From contig JAYUKX010000103.1 of NCBI GenBank assembly GCA_043764095.1, positions 1-64,000 of the forward strand: a stretch of DNA of 64,000 nucleotides, given 5' to 3'. The notes beneath the pieces are model-generated. The model worked only from the letters and a program-made list of their open reading frames with translations, was not told where the DNA came from and made no database searches. Of this stretch, positions 26,250 to 34,604 are shown piece after piece (position 1 is the first letter of the stretch; each line of letters begins with the position of its first letter). A program made the position numbers and the translations under genes. Source of the DNA: M3007 sp043764095 (GTDB lineage: Bacteria; Bacteroidota; Bacteroidia; Chitinophagales; Saprospiraceae).

Positions 26250-27788
26250 ATGCGCCCTATTTTTATTTTACTTTGGCTATTACCCCTACAATTTGCTTAT
26301 ACTCAGTCCTCTTTTAATTATTTATTGGACTACGGCTACCCCATTAATCATTTTAGAGATGTAATTGTATATGATGATACCATAGTAGGTTTGGGCATTG
26401 CATATCCAGACAGTTTCAATCTGCAACAAGGTATTTTATTGGCCAAAATAGATTCTAATGGTACGCTATTACAGAAAAAATTGATCTTAGATTCATTAGG
26501 TAGGGATCTAGTTATTCCCGGCCCAGGAAGCAAAATTATCCATACCTCCGATGGTGGATATGCCCTTATGGCCGCTCCCATACAAACAGATGGATCTATT
26601 TTATTCAAACTCAACCATAATTTTGATATTGAGCGCATTATTGAGTTTGAGGACCCCTCCTTACGTAGTGATTTTCTGTACAATATACTTGAAACCCCCA
26701 ATGGCTATCTATTGTTCGGCACGCTTCAAAAAATGGATTATCAGCTTTTTGGTTTTATACGGTATGTAACCAAATCGGGCAATCTTATCTGGAATAAAAA
26801 CTATCTATACAATGGTTATGAAAATTTTTTATATCATGTCAAATTTGTCAATGATAGTACTATTATTGCGTGTTCTGGTATCATCATTGATAGAAATACA
26901 AATAAGCATTATTCTGCTATTAGAAAACTAAATCTATTTACAGGGAATCAGGTAGCATATTGGGAATCTACGATTAATCCCCTAGAGGGAAAAATTAGTC
27001 ATATTGAACCTACTTCTGACGGTGGATTTATCACCTTCGGTTTGAAACTGATTGGTCCTAATCAAGAAAACTATAGAGTTCAATCTGTATTTAGCAAATT
27101 TAGCAGCGATCTAGAAGTGCAATGGAGTAAATCTCAGGGCAAAATTACAGAAGCACCCGGGAGTGCACTCTTTTACGAAACGCACCCAGGGCACAACAAT
27201 ACCTATTACTCCATAGGGATAACAACCGTGGATACTTTTTTGGACGGGTACAATAACGCTTACCCCGTAGGTTGGATTTATAAGCAAAACAGCAACGGCG
27301 ATAGTATTTGGTCCAAAACGATCCGTAGTATCAATGGGCCATACGACTATGTTAATATAGACACAAAGTTATATGCTGGTGGGGTACTTTCTAGTGGCAG
27401 TGTTATAGCGGGAGGGTACTCTATTATTGAGTGGAAGTACTATCCTTGGCTGGTTAAAATAACCTCGGAGGGGTGTGTAGAAGGGTTTACGGTATGCTCG
27501 CCGCCCACCTCTAGCACGCAAGAACAAGCAATTGAGCGGCGGGGTAGTTTGAGTATTATACCTAACCCTGCTTCCGAAAAAGTAAAAATATCTTTCCCTG
27601 ACATGGCGACTTCCGGTAATATCCAAATCATGGATGCCCTTGGGCGTGTGGTGGTGTCCTTGCATTTTGACCAACCTACGCGTCAGGTTAGTATAGATAT
27701 TGCTAACTTAATCCCCGGGCATTATTTTGTCACCGCAAGTACCGCTAGTGGTGTATTATCTGGTACGATGGTGGTGGTTCACCAGTAA
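26250..27788 (+). CDS. Secreted protein of unknown function with T9SS type A sorting domain
   Basis: A 512-residue protein with a clear signal peptide (MRPIFILLWLLPLQFAYTQ) and a C-terminal sorting domain (about 434-512, IIPNPASEKVKISFPD to MVVVHQ). The middle 400 residues contain repeated beta-propeller-like units of the type T-S-D-G-G-Y/F followed by a strand (HTSDGGYALMAAPIQTDG, EPTSDGGFITFGLKL), which are seen in many Bacteroidota secreted proteins. No catalytic motif is recognised. Its last 238 bases are a copy of the end of the preceding M43 gene, so the two genes share a sorting signal by duplication or gene conversion. It is probably transcribed with or just after the M43 gene, with a palindrome between. 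Confidence 0.87.
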   Translation: MRPIFILLWLLPLQFAYTQSSFNYLLDYGYPINHFRDVIVYDDTIVGLGIAYPDSFNLQQGILLAKIDSNGTLLQKKLILDSLGRDLVIPGPGSKIIHTSDGGYALMAAPIQTDGSILFKLNHNFDIERIIEFEDPSLRSDFLYNILETPNGYLLFGTLQKMDYQLFGFIRYVTKSGNLIWNKNYLYNGYENFLYHVKFVNDSTIIACSGIIIDRNTNKHYSAIRKLNLFTGNQVAYWESTINPLEGKISHIEPTSDGGFITFGLKLIGPNQENYRVQSVFSKFSSDLEVQWSKSQGKITEAPGSALFYETHPGHNNTYYSIGITTVDTFLDGYNNAYPVGWIYKQNSNGDSIWSKTIRSINGPYDYVNIDTKLYAGGVLSSGSVIAGGYSIIEWKYYPWLVKITSEGCVEGFTVCSPPTSSTQEQAIERRGSLSIIPNPASEKVKISFPDMATSGNIQIMDALGRVVVSLHFDQPTRQVSIDIANLIPGHYFVTASTASGVLSGTMVVVHQ

Positions 27789-27790
27789 TA
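27553..27790 (+). repeat. Direct repeat copy 2: sorting-domain 3' end of the 512-residue protein
   Basis: Second copy of the 238-base repeat at 25933-26170. Differences are few and mostly lie in the first third (for example GTGAGC versus GTAAAA), while the last 150 bases are almost unchanged. Confidence 0.92.
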
Positions 27791-27865
27791 CCAAGTTATT
27801 TGAGGTGGGGTTATTCGTATTAGTGGGTAAAAGACAAGGAACTTGAGCCTAAAAACAAGGTTCAC

Positions 27866-28861
27866 CTAAGCCAAAAGTCTCGCTTGTTCTACTAATTCAA
27901 TATCAACTTCAAATAATTCAGCCACCTGTTTTGCATCCATATCGGGATTTTTTTTCATGAATTTATGGATTGCAATAACTAATCCTTCCACTAGTCCTTC
28001 TTGACGGCCTTCTACGCGACCCTCTTGACGGCCTTCTACGCGACCTTCTTGTATGTACTTTTGAAGAAAGAAAGGACGCACCATTTCTTGTTCATCAGCA
28101 GTGAGTACTTTGTCAATATTACTCAAGTTTTGCTGTATTGTTTTGGATATACTAACCATATACGTTATTGTTGATTGTATGACAAAAAAATAGGACTTAT
28201 CTGTTTTAAATTTCGTTGCAAAAATAATGACTTTTTTCCAGTTTTCCCGCAAGTATTTTTCATCACGGCTATATTTTAGTGCTAATAATACATTCCTCAA
28301 AGCATAAAACTTCAAATTTTCAATCGTTTCCTCTGTCAACAGCGCAGTATCCAATATGAGATAATTGAACGAGGGAACAAACTGTAATAGATCCTCTGGC
28401 ACATTTGGGAATAGCGTTACAGGCGATTCTTTGAACACTGGTGTACTACCATGCGCAATCAAAATTGGGATAGATAATGTCAACGATCTACCCTGTTTCC
28501 TGTCTTCGACCCATACATTTGTGATATAGCGATTAAACTGCTCATAAGTTGGTACCACACCATCGCTTTTATGCTCGAAGAGCAGGCAAATCCTACATGG
28601 TTGTTCAGTCTTGGTTTGCCCCTCGTAACAAACATCGGCCAAGTTGATCTGTAATTGCTCATTGATAAACGAGGCATTAGTCAACTTGATCGTCCGCAGA
28701 TCCAAAAGGTCAAATATATGTTTCGGCAGTACAAGTTCAATAATTTGCATCACAATAACCCTCGACTGGAGCATTGCCCTAACATACTTGTCGTGTGGTT
28801 GATGAATAAAATGATTTATATCAAGTGATTCAGGCTGCTTTCTCTTTTTTTTCTTTGACAT
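27866..28861 (-). CDS. Rpn-family recombination-promoting nuclease / PD-(D/E)XK transposase-like protein
   Basis: A 331-residue protein with the usual Rpn (YhgA-like) layout: an N-terminal HQPHDKYVRAMLQSRVIVMQ, the nuclease core INLADVCYEGQT with the metal-binding Asp, CRICLLFEHKSDG with the E-x-K pair, and PILIAHG. The C terminus has the charged EGR/EGQ repeats typical of this family (VEGRQEGRVEGRQEGLVEGL), then a short helical hairpin. E. coli Rpn proteins are DNA endonucleases that stimulate RecA-independent recombination; many paralogues behave as selfish or domesticated elements. It has no partner gene here. Two 24-base tandem copies around 27997-28044 encode the EGRVEGRQ unit and could vary in number. 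Confidence 0.88.
   Translation of the reverse strand: MSKKKKRKQPESLDINHFIHQPHDKYVRAMLQSRVIVMQIIELVLPKHIFDLLDLRTIKLTNASFINEQLQINLADVCYEGQTKTEQPCRICLLFEHKSDGVVPTYEQFNRYITNVWVEDRKQGRSLTLSIPILIAHGSTPVFKESPVTLFPNVPEDLLQFVPSFNYLILDTALLTEETIENLKFYALRNVLLALKYSRDEKYLRENWKKVIIFATKFKTDKSYFFVIQSTITYMVSISKTIQQNLSNIDKVLTADEQEMVRPFFLQKYIQEGRVEGRQEGRVEGRQEGLVEGLVIAIHKFMKKNPDMDAKQVAELFEVDIELVEQARLLA
27997..28044. repeat. 24-bp tandem duplication in the Rpn gene tail
   Basis: TTGACGGCCTTCTACGCGAC occurs at 28001 and 28025, a 24-base period that encodes an eight-residue EGRVEGRQ unit on the minus strand. Copy-number change would stay in frame. Confidence 0.8.
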
Positions 28862-28958
28862 GATGGCGCAAAGTTAAAAAGGATTTTTAAAAATAAAACA
28901 ATTTGTTTTTATTTTTTTAGAAATTTAAAAATAAAAAACTATTTATTTATATTTTTTT

Positions 28959-29120
28959 TTATCGACCCACCACTACCACACGGCTACCTACACTCTTTTC
29001 ATCACGCCAATGCAACAAATATACCCCAATTGGCAACCCAGATACATCTATATCAAAAACAGGTGCGCTCGGCTTTAAATCTCGCACGTGCCGCGACGTA
29101 ATATATAATATAGGCTTCAT
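28959..29120 (-). pseudogene. Orphan T9SS sorting-domain fragment
   Basis: Directly after the stop of the FG-GAP lipoprotein gene the minus strand has a 53-codon open frame whose product has the second half of a type A sorting domain (FDIDVSGLPIGVYLLHWRDE, then VVVVGR). There is no conserved PNP start motif, signal peptide or promoter, so it is best read as the remaining 3' piece of a lost secreted-protein gene. The region 28862-28958 between it and the Rpn gene is only A/T-rich runs. Confidence 0.6.
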
Positions 29121-32100
29121 CTATTCTAAAACTACTACCCCAGCATTATTCCTGCCCACTATCAGTCTCGATGTCTTACCACCTACCCATACCGCATCAC
29201 GAATTTCACCTGGAATGGACATACCCGAACGCGCAGGAGGCATGGCTACAAAATGTCGTTTCCCATCGCCACTCAATATCAAACCACGGCCAGCATCCAA
29301 ATGTCCGCCCTCCGGTTTTAGGCCAAAGAAATTGCCCCCAAGAAACAGATCCTTATGCCCATCTCCATCAAAATCGGCAGGAACAATAGCAAATACAGGA
29401 AACCTTTGCGCTTCATCGGGTAGGTTTTCGAGCCGCCATGCGCCATTACCTTCGTTCCATGCTATACAGGAAGTGAGCATAGCGCAATGATAGGCCAAGG
29501 CTTTAGCACGCTGCTCTTCTGTAAATAATGTTTCATAGGTCATCTTGGCATAATCCTCAAAATGTAGGATTTTTTTCTTTAAAAAGGGCATTTGCGCAGT
29601 AATATCGGGTTTTGAAGCAAATGGATACGCAATATTGTCTGACCCTGTAAACCAATTCAATACAAACTCCGGTTTGCCATTTTTATCAAAATCATTGACA
29701 TACAACGACATGGGCTGTTGCGCACTCGCTTTGAACTTTGAATTTAGCCCCCAATTGCCCAAAATCAAATCTAAATCACCATCTCCGTCCAGATCGGAGG
29801 ATTCCACGGTATTCCACCAGCCCTCGGTCGCTATTTGGCCGTTATTTTCATCTTTGATGGGCAAAAGACTCGGTATAAATTTGCCACGGCCATCGTTCCT
29901 AAACGCCACCAATGGCATCCATTCGCTGGCCACCAACAGATCTAGGTCTTTATCGCCATCTAGATCGAGCCATTGGGCATCGGTCACCATGCCACCTGCT
30001 GCCAGTTCGCGGGTGGTGATATCCTCCCATTGTCCGTTTCCGTTATTGCGCATCAAAAAACTAGTAGGTGGTACGCCATATCTGCCGGGAACACAACGTG
30101 CGCCAATAAACAAATCCTCATCGCCATCGCCATCTATATCGCCTGGCAACAGACAGGAAAGATTACCCGCAGCCGGTGGTGTTTTTTCTTTTTGCAAGGT
30201 AAAATTACCACGGCCATCGTTTTCGTAATACCGTAATAAATAAGCGGTGATCGGTTTCATTTCATTACCACCACTACCAGCCAATAGATCGAGGTCACCG
30301 TCTTTATCTGCATCAAATAAAGTGAGGCAGGTGGTTTCTGCTGCTTTGTCGGTTTCGAGTGCCGGTTGTGCGACGGGTATAAATTTACCATCCGCTTTTT
30401 GGATAAATACCTGATCGGGATAATCCGGCCCTCCACCCAACACCAAATCGGGAAGGCCATCGCCATTTATATCGCCCGTTGCAAGCGCGGGACCTTCTGT
30501 AGAGAGCATGTGCGGCAATAATCGTTCATTATCAAAGTCATTAAAACGGTTTTCATGGTGCGTAACTGGTGTTGAAAAAACTTGCGCCGTAACATCGTGG
30601 AACAAGGTATTTGTTTGTGTTTTTTTGAGGGAAGAAAAGGCCAAATTTGCATTCGATTGTTGAAGTGTAAGTATTTGATTTACAGCAATATTTGTTAATA
30701 TTTGCATTTTTCGATTAGGCCAAGTGACGATAAGCGAATCGACCGTTTTTGCACTACCTAACCCAAAAACCAAATCAGGTGCAGTACTACTCTGAAACCC
30801 ACGTGTATTAAAATTTTGCTGTGAAAAATGTTGACCGCCCGCTATTATTTCCACTTTTGTCCCTATACCAAAGGGATTTTTTCCTGCACCTTCAAATTGT
30901 AGTGTCAAATATGAATTTCCTGTTTTGTTATTGGTTTCGTTGCGATAAACAAAGGCTGGCATGTTTACATTATTTACCACTAGATCAAGATCACCATCAT
31001 TGTCAAGATCGCCATAAGCCGCCCCGTTGGAATGAGATGGATCGCCCAAACCAAGGCCGGATGCTTGATTTTGGAAGCGCATACCGCCTCCGTTTACAAA
31101 AGCATAATTAGATAATTTATTGGAAGGCAAGTACGCTGCAAATTCGCGCCAATCGTATTTACCGGATTCTGTTACTTTTTTCCGCACCGCCTCTTTGTCG
31201 TTAATAAAAGAAGTAAAATCGAGGTACATAATATCGCGGTAAATACCATTGGCCACAAAAATATCTTTCCAGCCATCATTATCAAAATCAAAGAGTAATG
31301 CGCCCCAACTCCAATCGGTGGCAGCCACACCCGATTGGTGTGCTACTTCTGAGAAGTGTCCATTCCCATCATTTAATTGCAGACAATTTTGTAAAATTTG
31401 ATAGTGGAAATCGGCACGATATTTTGCATCTTCCAAATGGTATTCATCGAATAATGTCATCGTTTTAAGGCGGTAATTATCGGCTGCAAGCATGTCAGTA
31501 GTGAATATTTCCGGGTCGCCGTCGTTATCCAAATCGGCAATATCGGCCCCCATACTGCTTACCGAGCAATGGTCTGTATTGGAAGACAATTTTTCTGCGA
31601 AGCGGTTATTACCTTGGTTAAAATACAAATAATCGCGTTCCCAAAAGTCATTCGAGATATAAATATCCGGCAGCATATCGCCATTGAGATCGCTTACAGA
31701 TACACCAAGTCCAAACCCAATAGCAGCCCCATAAATGCCTGCACTGGCACTTATATCGGTGAATTTAATGGGAATAGCAGGGTCTTTTACATTGTTAATC
31801 AACAACTTATCACCGCCTAAAGGATCGCGGTCATCTCGGTTGTTTTTATAGAGGCTTATCTTTGCAGGATCTTTAAAGCTATTATTGAGCAAGTAACAAT
31901 CGAGATCACCATCGGCATCACAGTCGAAGAAAGCGGCATGGGTGCCATAGCCAGCGTCATTGAGTCCCCAAACAGCGGCGGCTTCGGTAAAGGTAGGTAC
32001 ACCATCGTGGCTGGCCGCATCGCCATTATTGATAAATAGTTCATTCTCCTTGTTACCTCCTGCCACATCGCCACTATTACAAACATAAATATCGAGCCAG

Positions 32101-32498
32101 CCATCGCCATTAACATCGGCCATGGTAGTACCAGTTGACCACGATCGAGTCCCCCCAACCCCTGCTTTTTGGGTTACCTCCTCAAATTTCCAGTTGCCAC
32201 GGTTGACAAAAAGGCTATTTTGAGTCATATTGGCCGTAAAATACAGATCATTTAGGTTATCATTGTTAATATCCCCAATGGCTACGCCGCCGCCATTATA
32301 AAAATTGCGGTAGGTTAGTATATTAAATTGTTCACCATCTTGCACATTATTAGCAAAACTGATGCCGGTTTCGGCGGCTGGGAGCGCAGTAAATTGCGTA
32401 GGGGCAGGCAAAGTAGATGGATGGATTGTCGCATTATCTGATTTTTTACAACCAACAACAACGAGCGTTAATAAAAGGAGCGAGCGCAGCATATTCAT
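29121..32498 (-). CDS. FG-GAP (VCBS) repeat / ASPIC-UnbV lipoprotein
   Basis: Start set at 32498 (MNMLRSLLLLTLVVVGCKKS, lipobox Cys) because a TACCTTTG promoter box ends 4 bases before it; the longer frame to 32576 would overlap the promoter. The roughly 1125-residue protein has many FG-GAP repeats with calcium-type loops (DINNDNLNDLYFTANM, DFDGDGHKDLFLGG), forming one or two beta-propellers, with an ASPIC/UnbV segment between (about 500-580; ends around VDSLIVTWPNRKMQ). Such lipoproteins are often found beside SusCD pairs and are thought to bind or act at the cell surface; no exact role is established. It lies downstream of SusC and SusD, but a terminator at 32723-32763 and its own promoter make it a separate unit. 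A related gene is at 40543-44109. Confidence 0.92.
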   Translation of the reverse strand: MNMLRSLLLLTLVVVGCKKSDNATIHPSTLPAPTQFTALPAAETGISFANNVQDGEQFNILTYRNFYNGGGVAIGDINNDNLNDLYFTANMTQNSLFVNRGNWKFEEVTQKAGVGGTRSWSTGTTMADVNGDGWLDIYVCNSGDVAGGNKENELFINNGDAASHDGVPTFTEAAAVWGLNDAGYGTHAAFFDCDADGDLDCYLLNNSFKDPAKISLYKNNRDDRDPLGGDKLLINNVKDPAIPIKFTDISASAGIYGAAIGFGLGVSVSDLNGDMLPDIYISNDFWERDYLYFNQGNNRFAEKLSSNTDHCSVSSMGADIADLDNDGDPEIFTTDMLAADNYRLKTMTLFDEYHLEDAKYRADFHYQILQNCLQLNDGNGHFSEVAHQSGVAATDWSWGALLFDFDNDGWKDIFVANGIYRDIMYLDFTSFINDKEAVRKKVTESGKYDWREFAAYLPSNKLSNYAFVNGGGMRFQNQASGLGLGDPSHSNGAAYGDLDNDGDLDLVVNNVNMPAFVYRNETNNKTGNSYLTLQFEGAGKNPFGIGTKVEIIAGGQHFSQQNFNTRGFQSSTAPDLVFGLGSAKTVDSLIVTWPNRKMQILTNIAVNQILTLQQSNANLAFSSLKKTQTNTLFHDVTAQVFSTPVTHHENRFNDFDNERLLPHMLSTEGPALATGDINGDGLPDLVLGGGPDYPDQVFIQKADGKFIPVAQPALETDKAAETTCLTLFDADKDGDLDLLAGSGGNEMKPITAYLLRYYENDGRGNFTLQKEKTPPAAGNLSCLLPGDIDGDGDEDLFIGARCVPGRYGVPPTSFLMRNNGNGQWEDITTRELAAGGMVTDAQWLDLDGDKDLDLLVASEWMPLVAFRNDGRGKFIPSLLPIKDENNGQIATEGWWNTVESSDLDGDGDLDLILGNWGLNSKFKASAQQPMSLYVNDFDKNGKPEFVLNWFTGSDNIAYPFASKPDITAQMPFLKKKILHFEDYAKMTYETLFTEEQRAKALAYHCAMLTSCIAWNEGNGAWRLENLPDEAQRFPVFAIVPADFDGDGHKDLFLGGNFFGLKPEGGHLDAGRGLILSGDGKRHFVAMPPARSGMSIPGEIRDAVWVGGKTSRLIVGRNNAGVVVLE

Positions 32499-32502
32499 TG
32501 TG

Positions 32503-32510
32503 CAAAGGTA
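32503..32510 (-). promoter_or_regulatory. -7 box (TACCTTTG) four bases from the FG-GAP lipoprotein start
   Basis: On the minus strand the sequence is TACCTTTGCACAATG, so the -7 element almost touches the ATG at 32498. The mRNA would be leaderless or nearly so. This decides the start codon. Confidence 0.65.
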
Positions 32511-32722
32511 AATAAAGTGGTGAGCATTTTTAGTAGAGGAGAGCGAATAAGGATTGGTGTTGGAATAAAGGTACAAATTCAGGCTTCAGATTTTGATTTC
32601 AGATTTTCTGTTTTTTCGCACGAATAGCCTACCTATTTAAGCGGGAAAAGAGGAAATATGAGGGCAAAAGATGTGCATCAATTGTACCTTTATTTCGACA
32701 CCGATCCTAAGGAACACAACTT

Positions 32723-32763
32723 AAAAAAAGTGCCTTCCATTCAATAACTGAACAGAAGGCACT
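32723..32763 (-). terminator. Rho-independent terminator of the second SusCD operon
   Basis: On the minus strand AGTGCCTTC and GAAGGCACT form a 9-bp stem around a 17-base loop, followed by seven T. It lies 93 bases after the SusD stop at 32856 and separates SusD from the FG-GAP gene. The rest of 32577-32855 shows no gene. Confidence 0.85.
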
Positions 32764-32855
32764 AAAATACATGTAATTAATTTTAAATGTCGCGTTGGAG
32801 ACAACCCATAATTCTCACTTATTTAATTATCTCTACTAACGTCTCGACTCTATTA

Positions 32856-34553
32856 TTACCAACCTGGATTTTGCTTCAACTGCGCAGCACCATCTTTTTG
32901 AGATAAGATGATCTGGATTTGTGGTATCGGATAAAGCATGTGTTTTTGCTGAAATTCAACACCTTGCGCAAGATACTGGCGGCGTGTTTTCTCAACAGCC
33001 AGATACTCGTTTATTGTTTTGCTGGCATAGTCGAAGCCCCAACGACGCAAATCGAAGAAACGGTGTCCTTCCATTGCTAGTTCAACCCTGCGTTCCATGC
33101 GTACTGCAGCGCGCGCAGCGGCTTGGTCGGTCCATGCAGCAGTGTAAGTACCTACTTTATACTTTGCCCAAGTGATGGAAGGATCGGCAATGTCAACTGG
33201 AGATGAAGGTCCTTGCCCACAACCGGCTGCACGTGCACGAACGATATTCACCAGTTCGCGAGCACGCTCCAAGTTATTCAATTCTACTTCACATTCTGCC
33301 AACATCAACAAGACATCGGAGTAGCGAATAATTGGAATATTCAATGCTGAAAGTTGGAAATTAGACCAACCCACTGCTGAACCAGCGCCAGAGTTTTTGT
33401 CATAGATCAACTTTTTAGGGCTATATGGGCCAGCATAAGAGCGGCTACGAATCCACGATGGCGCATGTAAACCCCAGTCATGGTAAGGTACATCATCGCG
33501 GCCTACTGTAAAGTCCAAGCGAGGATCTACGTTGTCGGTAGCTGGATCAAGTTCTACTGCGTTAAAATTTGCCACAGGCAAACCATTTGCATCTACTTTA
33601 AACGCATTCACCAAATTCTGAGAAGGCTGATGGAAGCCACAGCAACCAAATGGACCACCATGCGGGTAGTTCAAACGATCGGCGAAATTACCATTTTCGC
33701 CACCACCAGAGCCGTCATTGGCTGATGCTTGGATAGAGAAAATCATTTCTGTACCATTCTCTTTGCCTACTGTAAAGATATTACGGAAGCACGGCTCCAA
33801 TGCGTATTTCCCGCTATTCACAACAGCATCCAATTCCTCTTTTGCTTTTGCATATTGATTGGTATAGAGATACACTTTACCAAGATAAGCTTTAGCCGCA
33901 AATTTGTTTGCACGGCCTTTTGCTGCCTGTACTTCTGGAAGTTGGTCAGCAGCAGACTGGAAATCAGCGATGATTTTGTCGGTTGGTTGCACATCATTAG
34001 GGACGCGGAACTCTTCAGCCGTTTCATCAAAATAAGGAACATTTCCAAACAATTTCCACAATTCGAAGTGGTAATGGCCACGCAAAAAGCGCGACTCGCC
34101 ATTGATAGCCGCTTGGTCTGTGGCAGATATGTCCGTCGCTTTCGCAGCCAACTTCAAGGCAGAGTTAGAACGTGCTATCCCTTCGTATAAGGCTTTAAAT
34201 TTGTAGTTGAAGTACGTGTTACTAGGCAACCAATTGTACAACTCTACTTCAGTAACTTCGCCTTGGTCGCCTGGCTCCGATCCTTTGTAAGCATCATCCG
34301 AGGCAACACTACCCCAAATCCAGTTAGAACCTGCTGTTGGCCAAGGTGTACCATATTGCCCCCAGTCGTTATTCCAGCCATCCAGCATTGAATATGCCGA
34401 GATAAGTGCAGCATCTACACCTTTTTTATTGGAAAGCGTTACTTCCGAAAAAGCACCCTGAGGATTCGCTTCCAAAAAATCCTTGCTACAAGACCACGCC
34501 AAACAAAAGGCGATCACGACAAGAATTGCATTAATAATATTTGTCTTTTTCAT
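32856..34553 (-). CDS. SusD/RagB-family nutrient-binding lipoprotein (second locus)
   Basis: A 565-residue lipoprotein (AFCLAWSCSKDFLEANPQG, Cys at 22). Helical repeats of the SusD fold are seen at ESRFLRGHYHFELWKLFGNV and AAKAYLGKVYLYTNQYAKAK. The C-terminal hallmark is MERRVELAMEGHRFFDLRRW, and it ends LKQNPGW. It is 51 bases after the SusC gene and ends at a terminator, so SusC and SusD form the operon core. It is longer than the first SusD (493), with extra loops around 250-330 rich in Gly and Asn, suggesting a different ligand. Given the xylulokinase-HTH gene upstream, a pentose-containing or related sugar is a reasonable but unproven guess. Confidence 0.95.
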   Translation of the reverse strand: MKKTNIINAILVVIAFCLAWSCSKDFLEANPQGAFSEVTLSNKKGVDAALISAYSMLDGWNNDWGQYGTPWPTAGSNWIWGSVASDDAYKGSEPGDQGEVTEVELYNWLPSNTYFNYKFKALYEGIARSNSALKLAAKATDISATDQAAINGESRFLRGHYHFELWKLFGNVPYFDETAEEFRVPNDVQPTDKIIADFQSAADQLPEVQAAKGRANKFAAKAYLGKVYLYTNQYAKAKEELDAVVNSGKYALEPCFRNIFTVGKENGTEMIFSIQASANDGSGGGENGNFADRLNYPHGGPFGCCGFHQPSQNLVNAFKVDANGLPVANFNAVELDPATDNVDPRLDFTVGRDDVPYHDWGLHAPSWIRSRSYAGPYSPKKLIYDKNSGAGSAVGWSNFQLSALNIPIIRYSDVLLMLAECEVELNNLERARELVNIVRARAAGCGQGPSSPVDIADPSITWAKYKVGTYTAAWTDQAAARAAVRMERRVELAMEGHRFFDLRRWGFDYASKTINEYLAVEKTRRQYLAQGVEFQQKHMLYPIPQIQIILSQKDGAAQLKQNPGW

Positions 34554-34604
34554 TCTTAAATAATTAAAAAATTAAGTATCAATTTTTAAATTTGTAGATG
34601 CCGA

